Shown here: in pieces, positions 1 through 11,679 of the stretch
Layout: every line of letters starts with the position of its first letter
Numbering within the stretch: position 1 is the first letter of the stretch
NCBI GenBank assembly: GCA_019828595.1
Contig: JAHQRK010000002.1
Location: forward strand, 3,658,001 to 3,722,000
Direction of reading: 5' to 3'
Source of the DNA: Aphanomyces cochlioides
Lineage: Eukaryota > Oomycota > Saprolegniomycetes > Saprolegniales > Verrucalvaceae
Length of the DNA: 64,000 nucleotides
Translations under genes and position numbers: made by a program
Notes under the pieces: generated by a model
Database searches by the model: none
Seen by the model: the letters and a program-made list of their open reading frames with translations, nothing else
What the model was told of the DNA's origin: nothing

Positions 1-2
1 AA

Positions 3-770
3 GAAGACGACGTGGAACTCTCGTTTGAAGACTTTGCAGTGCCTCGAATTGTATTGGAAGATTCAAGTGCGCCACGCCCGAAAAAGACCAAAGGCAAAGC
101 GAAGAAACAACGACTTAACAAGTCTGCTGCAGCCCACCTCGAATTGGCGAAGAAGATCATTCGAGATAAGAAAGTCGAAGGCAGTATCACCGAATGTCAA
201 CGCATTTTGCGAGATGACCCTCAGCTCGTTGCACATGCTATGTACGCACAAGATGAAGACCTCAGTTTGTTTCAGTCACTTGTTGCAACCAAGACTATTG
301 AGCGCAAGATGGCTTTGTTAAAAGCTCAAGGCAAGCCTCACAACTACAAACATCACGTCAACTTCATGGCTCAATACAAGATTCACCCGTCAGAAATCTT
401 GGAAGAATTGACCACGGACATACCAGAGATCAAGCGCATCCTCTTTGCACTTGCTACGATTGACTTATTCCTCTCAAATCGGGCCCCAGACCTCTACACA
501 AACTCGGAGGCACTGACTGTTCTATTGAACCAAGAAGCAACAAGATTGCCTGACACCAACTGCTTGACGGACTGGTCGCTGTTTGCTTTGATCGAAAACT
601 TCAGCGACAATCTCGAGAAGTTCACTTTGCCGGCTCCCGTCTTGTCGGCCATCTCGATGCTCAAAAGCATCACCAACAATTACCACATCGACGAGCTCTG
701 CAGCAAAGCTCACCACTCCATGAACGCCGACGAAATTGATCCCCTCGATTTTGAGGACGATCAACTCTAA
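3..770 (+). CDS. LINE ORF1 (Gag-like RNA-binding protein), C-terminal part, copy A
   Basis: Open from the left edge to TAA at 768-770. It matches the C-terminal quarter of the complete ORF1 in copy E. It is basic at its start (PRPKKTKGKAKK) and then becomes a mostly helical-looking region ending in DEIDPLDFEDDQL. No CCHC knuckle or RRM is visible. In LINEs ORF1 coats the transcript in the RNP; that role here is inferred from position upstream of an APE-RT ORF2. ORF2 begins 78 nt after the stop. Confidence 0.8.
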   Translation, partial: EDDVELSFEDFAVPRIVLEDSSAPRPKKTKGKAKKQRLNKSAAAHLELAKKIIRDKKVEGSITECQRILRDDPQLVAHAMYAQDEDLSLFQSLVATKTIERKMALLKAQGKPHNYKHHVNFMAQYKIHPSEILEELTTDIPEIKRILFALATIDLFLSNRAPDLYTNSEALTVLLNQEATRLPDTNCLTDWSLFALIENFSDNLEKFTLPAPVLSAISMLKSITNNYHIDELCSKAHHSMNADEIDPLDFEDDQL

Positions 771-848
771 GGCTTCTATCCCCTGCTTCAATCCATTTCA
801 ACCTCCCCTCTGACCCCTCCATTCTACTCATTTTCATCTGTACTCGTG

Positions 849-3800
849 ATGATTGACAACAACTTCTCCGATGTCCCAACTGAACTCGTGGACTGGGACC
901 CACAAATCATCTCCCTCAACACCAATGGCTTCTCCAACAGTCATCGGTACATCCTCGACAAACTATCAAGTGTTCACGACGTTTCCTTTATCCAAGAAAC
1001 CCGTTTCCGCACGCCAAGTCTCCACGACCGTGTTGCGTTCCATTGGCAACGCATCACAAACCACGAAGGCTCTTTGTTCTTTGAAGAGCCTATTTACCCT
1101 GAAGTATCCACGTCGCCAGCCACTGGAGGTCTGGCTACGTTGATACATCCTCACTCTCCTTTGAAGAACGCCACTCACGTCCCTCATGACAACCCAGTGC
1201 TTCGTGGTCGTTATCTACAAGTGCGATGTACTCTGGGTCCACTGACAGTCGTTCTCCACAATATCTATGCGCCGGCAGCCTTCCAAGAACGAGCAAGTTA
1301 CTTCGAAGAATTGCCACGCGACTTTCCTCCACATGCGCTCCACATTGTTGGAGGAGATTTCAACTGCACTCTCAACAAAGATTTGGATTCGTTGAGACCC
1401 AGTACCTCCACCATGGCCGGCACCCTTCAACTGGAACAATGGATGCACAGTTTGTCTCTGGTGGATCTGTTTCGCCGTCAAAACCCCGTGGCAAGAACCT
1501 TCACAAGTCCCACACTCACCAACCGACTTGACTACATCTTTTGTTCGTCCACCTTGGCGGGTCTTCGTCATTGGAAGGCGACGCACATGCCACACGTTCC
1601 ACAGGCTGACCACGTGGCTTGTCGTATCATCACAAAGCGTCAAACATTGCGCCATGGCTCTGGATCATGGAAAGCTCCAACTTGGCTACTTCGTCTACCA
1701 CGAGCGGCCGAGATTGTTCATGGATGTCTGGATCGATTTTTGGACAAGTCTCCAACATTCCACAATATCTCCAAGGCCTACGACATGCTGGTCAATGATA
1801 TCCGCTCCCAACTCAAAGAATTCCATTCTCAACGATTGGAGAAACAACGTCTGCCGTTGAAGAAGTTAGCTGTCGAGATCGCTTCGCTTTTGCAAGTCCC
1901 CAACATGCGTCAAGATGCAGTGCTGGTGGATCGAGTGCGAGACCTTCAAAAGCAAATTCACGAGCTGCAAGATCGAGACAAGCAGTTTCGTCAAGACCAG
2001 GCGTTCCAACTTCACTTGTACAAAGCAGAGCGCTCGTCCAAGTTCCACTTCATGTCCCCTGTCCCTACCCCCTTGAAGAAGACAGTCTTCAAAGAGTTGG
2101 TGGATGTCAATGGAAATGTTGTCTCCAATCAACAAGGCATGTCTGACGTCCTGGTCGACTACTACAAGGACTTGTTTGCAGCTCCCGAGGTGCAGCGATC
2201 TGGAGACGAAGTGTCGTCATTTCTGACCCCATTGACTCGACACAAGCAACTGCCAGAGCAAGCCCAGAAAGAGCTGTCGGCTCCCTTGCGCGCCAACGAG
2301 TTCTATCATGCTATTCGACACAGCAGTTCGAACTCAGCGCCAGGTCCCAACGCTCTGCCATTCGAAGTCCTCAAACTTGCACCTCACAAGTGGTCGTTGG
2401 TATTGGAGCTGCTATTCACACACCAGCTCCATTCTCACCCCCGCTTGACTCCCATGCAACTTGTCAGTACGCTGGTGTTGCTGCACAAGAAAGGCCCCAA
2501 GTCACAAGCCAAGAACTATCGGCCCATTAGCCTACTCAACACGGATGTGAAAATCCTGACGAGTATTCTGGCTTATCGACTCCAGCGCCACATTCGACAC
2601 ATCATCCACCCGGACCAGCAAGGCTTTATCCGTCGAAGCAATATCCAAACCAATATTGCACGACTGGATGACATGCTGCACCACATCAAACTACACAGTC
2701 CGTCCTCGATGGTGGCACTGCTTGACTTTGAGAAAGCTTTTGATCGCGTGGACCACGCGTACTTGCTCCGCGTCCTCCGTCACTATGGCTTTCCCGAAAC
2801 CTTTGTTGACATGGTTCGCGTACTGTACTCGGGCCGCAAGTCTCGCATCTTGGTGAACGGCTTCTTGTCCAAGCCAGTTCACATCTCACGCGGTGTGTTG
2901 CAAGGTGATCCACTGTCGCCACTTCTGTTTGTGATCGCTTTGGAACCGATGTGCCAACTCCTACGGCAACACTCCAACTATGGCATCAAGTGTGGGGATC
3001 GCTACCACACTGGGAGTTACTTTGCCGACGACTCGCAACTCTATGCGGCAAATGAGACGTGCCTCCACCGGCAGCTTGCATTGGTTCAAACCTTTTGCGA
3101 CAAGTCTGGTTTCCGACTCAACGTAGACAAGACCCAAATTCTGACCTACAGCCAGTTGAATGGGAACCTTGCCTCACTACAAGTTACTTCCGACAGTCCC
3201 GTGAAGGCTCTTGGTATCTTGGTTGCGCCCAATCTTTCTCCATTGGCACGTTTCAATTACGTGTTTGAGAAGTTTGTGGCTCGCTTGTCTTTGTGGCTCT
3301 ACAAGGCTCGAACCATGGCCGGAAAAGTCACTATCCTGCACAGCATATGTCTGCCTGTGTTATGGTACCAACTGGCTTTTGTCCCTGCCGACAAAGACCT
3401 GGCCAAAAAGATCGACAAGGCCATGCTTCAATTTATGCATGGTGAAGAAATCAACCCATCCTCCTCTGTCCATGGCCTCCGTTTGATCAAAAAGGAGATC
3501 CTATTCATGCCGAAGAAGTCCGGTGGCTTAGGCCTGCACCATGCACTTGCTTTATGGCAACAACACAACCGCTCTGTCATGATCAGATGCATTCAAGCCA
3601 TCACCACCCCACCCCGCAAGTCTGCCATGTCCGCCTGGATTACGCCGGGCTATACTCTCCTCGAGAAGGCTTTTCATCCATGGGGTTCCCCCGAGATCTC
3701 CTCTTGGCAAATGGCTCTTCTGCATTCATCAGACAACTGTACAAGAATCCCAATATCACTCCAATGTGGAAAGCCTTATTGAGTAGCTGGTTTGAATCCC

Positions 3801-4903
3801 GCTGGACTCCGTACGGCTGTCCAAATCACATCTCATCTTTGGATGTTCCCCTTTGGCACAACTCGTATCTGCCTGGACTCGAAGACCTATACGATCAGTG
3901 CTCTACATCGACGCAAGACCAAGCCAATGTATTGGCTTCGCTTCACATCACGAAGTTGTCGCATTTGTTGACTCCGTGTCAGCGAGTTTGGCCAGCTTCG
4001 ATCTTGTTCGACAAAATCAACCGTGCCTGCCGCCAAGCCAATTTTGTCCCTCCAACGAAACAATGCATCTCAATCTTGGTGACCAAGTTATCACGATTGT
4101 TTGAGATTGTTTCTGAAGAGGATGCTCCCGTGTTCCACTTGCCGACGCCAAGCTCTGAATGGATGGAATGGCACTGGATGATTCACCCTGACTCGAGTCC
4201 GATCTTGTTGGCGCTTGCGACTTCGAAATCGGCTAAGATCAGAGCTTCTCCAGCTGTCAGCTCGTCCATTCTTCCTACCAAGCATCTCAACCTGCCATCC
4301 AACTTTTATGAAGACCCCAAGCGCCTTACCCAACTTGCCGCCTTCCTCCAACCCGACCACATTCTCCCTCGATATGGAGAGTTCATTTTCAAGACCCTTC
4401 TCCGCGCCAACGCCATGCAATATCTGTTTCAGTACCAAGACCCCAAGCCGACGTGTGTCTTCTGTCGTGTCAATGAGACGTACGAGCATTTCCTGTTCTC
4501 TTGTGGATATGGTCAATCTGTTTGGTATTTCTTCAAGACAATCCAGCGACTGCTCGAGTGTTCCTTTCCGTCCACGTGTCTGGAAATGTTCTACGAGACG
4601 CCCAAGCCGTCCGATGGATACTACATCCGTGGCTATCTGAAGATCTGGCCGATTGTCCGAGCCTGCGTGTATTATCAAATATGGCTCCAACGTGCCGATC
4701 GCACCTTTCGACCCGACCTCACAGCGAAGAGTCCGATGGAAGTTGCCATTCATGCTGCCTCTTTGATCAAGCTACATCTACAACAGCTCCTGGTTGATCT
4801 CCCTCTCAAGAAGGGATACACCAAGGTATTCAATGTGCTCAAGCATCTATCTTCGGACCCCTGGTTACGTCAACACGCCATTCCTGACAGTGTCGTTTCA
4901 TGA
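849..4903 (+). pseudogene. LINE ORF2 (APE endonuclease-reverse transcriptase), frameshifted, copy A
   Basis: ATG at 849 begins the apurinic-type endonuclease (motifs QET, NIYAP, GGDFNC, RLDYIF, DHVA), followed by the RT with the FADD catalytic motif and a C-terminal CCHC-type finger (CVFC...H...C). The frame breaks near 3686-3692: a run of six C in copies B, C and E has only five here, so the protein stops at 3782 while the rest stays open in another frame to 4903. Apart from this deletion the copy looks recent. It is one single-base indel from being open. Confidence 0.88.
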
Positions 4904-5049
4904 GTGAGCTGACGGCTCACTCAATTCATCTCCTGTCCAATGACCACTTTGCCATATTCTGTTTTCCAAGTTCTATTTATACAGTACGAGGCAAATTAGT
5001 AAGTCATTAGGGCCTTTGCTCAAAAATAAGGTTAATACAACTCATTTAA

Positions 5050-6979
5050 CCCAAAGGCGCAAAACACCGCAACACTGGTGCTCATGCTGTTGCCGATGAC
5101 GATATTGCGCGATGCGAGGCCATGGCGGACACATTCTACAAAGACTCTGGTGACATGGACGCATTCATTGAAAACATTTTGCTCACCCCCCAGTCCCAAG
5201 TGTACGAGCTCACAGTCAAGTTGGGCGAAGGCTACAAGGACTGGTCCGAAAAAGTCATCTGCGATCAATTTGTCAAGGAAAATCCTGGTTCGTTATGGGG
5301 CTCCAAATTTCCGAACATTTTGATCCACAAGAAGAACCCACAGACCATTGTGATCTCAAGTTACAACTTGTCTACGTGCGTGGAAATGGGAGGCACAACG
5401 TTTCGACTTGGTGGCAAAGACTTCCTGGTTCCCAAGTACTCGCGTTATGGCAACAACTACTACGTTACGTTCAACAAGGTCAGTCACCCTTCGATGGCCA
5501 AGGCAATTGTCAAGAAAATGGCTGCATTGACCAAGTCAGTGATAGCAGCATTCAACCCTACTGCTGGTCAGAACATCAAGTCGCCGCATTTGAGAGTCAT
5601 TTTCAAGTCGTCTGCGCCTCCTGCAGTGCTGGTGCCAAAATCCGGCGACGCACTACGCGAAATCACCATTACGGATCCGTGGTCAGCCTTTTGTCGTCGT
5701 GTTTCAGCACAAGATCGCTGCTCTGAACAAGACATTGCCTCCGTCGATTGTTTCACGACGTGCAGAGGCCAAGGCTGAAAAAGCGAAGGCAAAAGCGGCC
5801 AAGGCAGCGGCAAAATCTCCTCCGTCAGGAGAAAAAGAACCTGAACATGATGGAGACGATCATGATCAAGACCCTGGAACAAATGCGGAAGGCCAGGCCG
5901 ACTCAACTGAGGCATCTGGAGATCGTCAAGATGAACAACCACAGCCAACAGCTCCTTCTCATGGCTCTGATGTCGATATGTCTGGTGACAGCGATCCCCC
6001 TAACAACAATGGACAAGACAAACAACAAGAAGATGTGGAAATGTCTACCAACGAATCGCCCGCTCTTGCTCCACCAAGTGAGCAGCCCAAGAACTCGCTG
6101 GACCTTCAATTGGTAACGGGCTACCGGTCTGGACCAGCTCCAAAACGTACTTTGCCTTCGTCCCCACGTTTGGATCCCCTGTCGACATCCAACCGTTTTC
6201 ATATCCTCGAAGAAGACGACGTGGAACTCTCGTTTGAAGACTTTGCAGTGCCTCGAATTGTATTGGAAGATTCAAGTGCGCCACGCCCGAAAAAGACCAA
6301 AGGCAAAGCGAAGAAACAACGACTTAACAAGTCTGCTGCAGCCCACCTCGAATTGGCGAAGAAGATCATTCGAGACAAGAAAGTCGAAGGCAGTATCACC
6401 GAATGTCAACGCATTTTGCGAGATGATCCTCAGCTCGTTGCACATGCTATGTACGCACAAGATGAAGACCTCAGTTTGTTTCAGTCACTTGTTGCAACCA
6501 AGACTATTGAGCGCAAGATGGCTTTGTTAAAAGCTCAAGGCAAGCCTCACAACTACAAACATCACGTCAACTTCATGGCTCAATACAAGATTCACCCGTC
6601 AGAAATCTTGGAAGAATTGACCACGGACATACCAGAGATCAAGCGCATCCTCTTTGCACTTGCTACGATTGACTTATTCCTCTCAAATCGGGCCCCAGAC
6701 CTCTACACAAACTCGGAGGCACTGACTGTTCTATTGAACCAAGAAGCAACAAGATTGCCTGACACCAACTGCTTGACGGACTGGTCGCTGTTTGCTTTGA
6801 TCGAAAACTTCAGCGACAATCTCGAGAAGTTCACTTTGCCGGCTCCCGTCTTGTCGGCCATCTCGATGCTCAAAAGCATCACCAACAATTACCACATCGA
6901 CGAGCTCTGCAGCAAAGCTCACCACTCCATGAACGCCGACGAAATTGATCCCCTCGATTTGGAGGACGATCAACTCTAA
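5050..6979 (+). pseudogene. LINE ORF1, 5'-truncated and frameshifted, copy B
   Basis: Begins at the KGAKHRNTGAH segment of ORF1, without the N-terminal third. Near 5681 the copy reads GATCCGTGGTCAG where copies C, E and G read GATCCGTCGGGTCAG, a 2-base loss that shifts the frame; the remainder is open to TAA at 6977-6979. An Ala/Lys-rich helix (around AKAEKAKAKAAKAAAK) and an acidic low-complexity stretch follow the shift. Non-functional as it stands. Confidence 0.85.
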
Positions 6980-7917
6980 GGCTTCTATCTCGTGCTTCAA
7001 TCCATTTCAACCTCCCCTCTGACCCCTCCATTCTACTCATTTTCATCTGTACTCGTGATGATTGACAACAACTTCTCCGATGTCCCAACTGAACTCGTGG
7101 ACTGGGACCCACAAATCATCTCCCTCAACACCAATGGCTTCTCCAACAGTCATCGGTACATCCTCGACAAACTATCAAGTGTTCACGACGTTTCCTTTAT
7201 CCAAGAAACCCGTTTCCGCACGCCAAGTCTCCACGACCGTGTTGCGTTCCATTGGCAACGCATCACAAACCACGAAGGCTCTTTGTTCTTTGAAGAGCCT
7301 ATTTACCCTGAAGTATCCACGTCGCCAGCCACTGGAGGTCTGGCTACGTTGATACATCCTCACTCTCCTTTGAAGAACGCCACTCACGTCCCTCATGACA
7401 ACCCAGTGCTTCGTGGTCGTTATCTACAAGTGCGATGTACTCTGGGTCCACTGACAGTCGTTCTCCACAATATCTATGCGCCGGCAGCCTTCCAAGAACG
7501 AGCAAGTTACTTCGAAGAATTGCCACGCGACTTTCCTCCACATGCGCTCCACATTGTTGGAGGAGATTTCAACTGCACTCTCAACAAAGATTTGGATTCG
7601 TTGAGACCCAGTACCTCCACCATGGCCGGCACCCTTCAACTGGAACAATGGATGCACAGTTTGTCTCTGGTGGATCTGTTTCGCCGTCAAAACCCCGTGG
7701 CAAGAACCTTCACAAGTCCCACACTCACCAACCGACTCGACTACATCTTTTGTTCGTCCACCTTGGCGGGTCTTCGTCATTGGAAGGCGACGCACATGCC
7801 ACACGTTCCACAGGCTGACCACGTGGCTTGTCGTATCATCACAAAGCGTCAAACATTGCGCCATGGCTCTGGATCATGGAAAGCTCCAACTTGGCTACTT
7901 CGTCTACCACGAGCGGC

Positions 7918-7932
7918 CGAGATTGTTCATGG
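7918..7932 (+). repeat. Target-site duplication, left copy
   Basis: CGAGATTGTTCATGG, identical to 8339-8353, directly abutting the left end of the antisense LINE fragment. Confidence 0.95.
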
Positions 7933-8338
7933 TTAAATGAGTTGTATTAACCTTATTTTTGAGCAAAGGCCCTAATGACTTACTAATTTGCCTCGTACTG
8001 TATAAATAGAACTTGGAAAACAGAATATGGCAAAGTGGTCATTGAACAGGAGATGAAGTGGTGAGCCGTCAGCTCACTCATGAAACGACACTGTCAGGAA
8101 TGGCGTGTTGACGTAACCAGGGGTCCGAAGATAGATGCTTGAGCACATTGAATACCTTGGTGTATCCCTTCTTGAGAGGGAGATCAACCAGGAGCTGTTG
8201 TAGATGTAGCTTGATCAAAGAGGCAGCATGAATGGCAACTTCCATCGGACTCTTCGCTGTGAGGTCGGGTCGAAAGGTGCGATCGGCACGTTGGAGCCAT
8301 ATTTGATAATACACGCAGGCTCGGACAATCGGCCAGAT
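7933..8338 (-). mobile_element. 5'-truncated LINE 3' fragment inserted antisense into copy B
   Basis: The 406-bp insert begins at its + strand left end with TTAAATGAGTTG, the reverse complement of the family 3' terminus. It contains the 3' UTR with its hairpin and the last ~90 codons of ORF2, ending at GGCCAGAT. It is bounded by a perfect 15-bp duplication of the target. This is a textbook target-primed insertion and gives the cleanest definition of the family's 3' end. Confidence 0.95.
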
Positions 8339-8353
8339 CGAGATTGTTCATGG
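8339..8353 (+). repeat. Target-site duplication, right copy
   Basis: CGAGATTGTTCATGG, identical to 7918-7932, abutting the right end of the fragment. In copies A, C and E this sequence occurs once at the same ORF2 position. Confidence 0.95.
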
Positions 8354-11300
8354 ATGTCTGGATCGATTTTTGGACAAGTCTCCAACATTCCACAATATCT
8401 CCAAGGCCTACGACATGCTGGTCAATGATATCCGCTCCCAACTCAAAGAATTCCATTCTCAACGATTGGAGAAACAACGTCTGCCGTTGAAGAAGTTAGC
8501 TGTCGAGATCGCTTCGCTTTTGCAAGTCCCCAACATGCGTCAAGATGCAGTGCTGGTGGATCGAGTGCGAGACCTTCAAAAGCAAATTCACGAGCTGCAA
8601 GATCGAGACAAGCAGTTTCGTCAAGACCAGGCGTTCCAACTTCACTTGTACAAAGCAGAGCGCTCGTCCAAGTTCCACTTCATGTCCCCTGTCCCTACCC
8701 CCTTGAAGAAGACAGTCTTCAAAGAGTTGGTGGATGTCAATGGAAATGTTGTCTCCAATCAACAAGGCATGTCTGACGTCCTGGTCGACTACTACAAGGA
8801 CTTGTTTGCAGCTCCCGAGGTGCAGCGATCTGGAGACGAAGTGTCGTCATTTCTGACCCCATTGACTCGACACAAGCAACTGCCAGAGCAAGCCCAGAAA
8901 GAGCTGTCGGCTCCCTTGCGCGCCAACGAGTTCTATCATGCTATTCGACACAGCAGTTCGAACTCAGCGCCAGGTCCCAACGCTCTGCCATTCGAAGTCC
9001 TCAAACTTGCACCTCACAAGTGGTCGTTGGTATTGGAGCTGCTATTCACACACCAGCTTTATTCTCACCCTCGCTTGACTCCCATGCAACTTGTCAGTAC
9101 GCTGGTGTTGCTGCACAAGAAAGGCCCCAAGTCACAAGCCAAGAACTATCGGCCCATTAGCCTACTCAACACGGATGTGAAAATCCTGACGAGTATTCTG
9201 GCTTATCGACTCCAGCGCCACATTCGACACATCATCCACCCGGACCAGCAAGGCTTTATCCGTCGAAGCAATATCCAAACCAATATTGCACGACTGGATG
9301 ACATGCTGCACCACATCAAACTACACAGTCCGTCCTCGATGGTGGCACTGCTTGACTTTGAGAAAGCTTTTGATCGCGTGGACCACGCGTACTTGCTCCG
9401 CGTCCTCCGTCACTATGGCTTTCCCGAAACCTTTGTTGACATGGTTCGCGTACTGTACTCGGGCCGCAAGTCTCGCATCTTGGTGAACGGCTTCTTGTCC
9501 AAGCCAGTTCACATCTCACGCGGTGTGTTGCAAGGTGATCCACTGTCGCCACTTCTGTTTGTGATCGCTTTGGAACCGATGTGCCAACTCCTACGGCAAC
9601 ACTCCAACTATGGCATCAAGTGTGGGGATCGCTACCACACTGGGAGTTACTTTGCCGACGACTCGCAACTCTATGCGGCAAATGAGACGTGCCTCCACCG
9701 GCAGCTTGCATTGGTTCAAACCTTTTGCGACAAGTCTGGTTTCCGACTCAACGTAGACAAGACCCAAATTCTGACCTACAGCCAGTTGAATGGGAACCTT
9801 GCCTCACTACAAGTTACTTCCGACAGTCCCGTGAAGGCTCTTGGTATCTTGGTTGCGCCCAATCTTTCTCCATTGGCACGTTTCAATTACGTGTTTGAGA
9901 AGTTTGTGGCTCGCTTGTCTTTGTGGCTCTACAAGGCTCGAACCATGGCCGGAAAAGTCACTATCCTGCACAGCATATGTCTGCCTGTGTTATGGTACCA
10001 ACTGGCTTTTGTCCCTGCCGACAAAGACCTGGCCAAAAAGATCGACAAGGCCATGCTTCAATTTATGCATGGTGAAGAAATCAACCCATCCTCCTCTGTC
10101 CATGGCCTCCGTTTGATCAAAAAGGAGATCCTATTCATGCCGAAGAAGTCCGGTGGCTTAGGCCTGCACCATGCACTTGCTTTATGGCAACAACACAACC
10201 GCTCTGTCATGATCAGATGCATTCAAGCCATCACCACCCCACCCCGTAAGTCTGCCATGTCCTCCTGGATTACGCCGGGCTATACTCTCCTCGAGAAGGC
10301 TTTTCATCCATGGGGTTCCCCCCGAGATCTCCTCTTGGCAAATGGCTCTTCTGCATTCATCAGACAACTGTACAAGAATCCCAATATCACTCCAATGTGG
10401 AAAGCCTTATTGAGTAGCTGGTTTGAATCCCGCTGGACTCCGTACGGCTGTCCAAATCACATCTCATCTTTGGATGTTCCCCTTTGGCACAACTCGTATC
10501 TGCCTGGACTCGAAGACCTATACGATCAGTGCTCTACATCGACGCAAGACCAAGCCAATGTATTGGCTTCGCTTCACATCACGAAGTTGTCGCATTTGTT
10601 GACTCCGTGTCAGCGAGTTTGGCCAGCTTCGATCTTGTTCGACAAAATCAACCGTGCCTGCCGCCAAGCCAATTTTGTCCCTCCAACGAAACAATGGATC
10701 TCAATCTTGGTGACCAAGTTATCACGATTGTTTGAGATTGTTTCTGAAGAGGATGCTCCCGTGTTCCACTTGCCGACGCCAAGCTCTGAATGGATGGAAT
10801 GGCACTGGATGATTCACCCTGACTCGAGTCCGATCTTGTTGGCGCTTGCGACTTCGAAATCGGCTAAGATCAGAGCTTCTCCAGCTGTCAGCTCGTCCAT
10901 TCTTCCTACCAAGCATCTCAACCTGCCATCCAACTTTTACGAAGACCCCAAGCGCCTTACCCAACTTGCCGCCTTCCTCCAACCCGACCACATTCTCCCT
11001 CGATATGGAGAGTTCGTTTTCAAGACCCTTCTCCGCGCCAACGCCATGCAATATCTGTTTCAGTACCAAGACCCCAAGCCGACGTGTGTCTTCTGTCGTG
11101 TCAATGAGACGTACGAGCATTTCCTGTTCTCTTGTGGATATGGTCAATCTGTTTGGTATTTCTTCAAGGCGATCCAGCGACTGCTCGAGTGTTCCTTTCC
11201 GTCCACGTGTCTGGAAATGTTCTACGAGACGCCCAAGCCGTCCGATGGATACTACATCCGTGGCTATCTGAAGATCTGGCCGATTGTCCGAGCCTGCGTG

Positions 11301-11679
11301 TATTATCAAATATGGCTCCAACGTGCCGATCGCACCTTTCGACCCGACCTCACAGCGAAGAGTCCGATGGAAGTTGCCATTCATGCTGCCTCTTTGATCA
11401 AGCTACATCTACAACAGCTCCTGGTTGATCTCCCTCTCAAGAAGGGATACACCAAGGTATTCAATGTGCTCAAGCATCTATCTTCGGACCCCTGGTTACG
11501 TCAACACGCCATTCCTGACAGTGTCGTTTCATGAGTGAGCTGACGGCTCACCACTTCATCTCCTGTTCAATGACCACTTTGCCATATTCTGTTTTCCAAG
11601 TTCTATTTATACAGTACGAGGCAAATTAGTAAGTCATTAGGGCCTTTGCTCAAAAATAAGGTTAATACAACTCATTTAA

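Larger units (their letters stand above)
1..5049 (+). mobile_element. LINE copy A (L1-like non-LTR retrotransposon), 5' part outside window
   Basis: Sense-strand copy running from ORF1 (cut by the window edge) through ORF2 to the family's 3' terminus, which ends in ...CTCATTTAA at 5049. The 3' UTR starts after the ORF2 stop with a hairpin (GAGTGAGC/GCTCACTC, loop TGACG, about 4905-4922) and has no poly(A) tail. The next base already belongs to ORF1 of copy B. The same 3' terminus occurs at 11679, 17603, 7933 (antisense) and 21227 (antisense), which fixes the end of the family. Confidence 0.93.
7058..11534 (+). pseudogene. LINE ORF2 interrupted by an antisense LINE fragment, copy B
   Basis: Endonuclease part is open from ATG 7058 to the insertion at 7933. 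The RT and C-terminal CCHC part resume after 8353 and are open to the stop at 11532-11534. The break lies just after the endonuclease, in the linker before the RT. No other disabling change was seen, so the insertion is the only lesion. The homopolymer C run broken in copy A is intact here (10318-10323). Confidence 0.9.
5050..11679 (+). mobile_element. LINE copy B, 5'-truncated, head-to-tail with A and C
   Basis: Starts inside ORF1 directly after the 3' end of copy A (junction ...TTAA|CCCAAAGG) and runs to its own 3' terminus at 11679. It carries a frameshift in ORF1 and an antisense LINE fragment in ORF2. The 5' truncation is typical of target-primed reverse transcription, but the lack of any host DNA at either junction is not. 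Confidence 0.92.

Noticed and set aside
10722..11384. 220-codon antisense open frame, repeated at 4091-4753 and 16646-17308
   Set aside because: Lies opposite the intact ORF2 RT C-terminal region and recurs only because the LINE copies are nearly identical; no motif.
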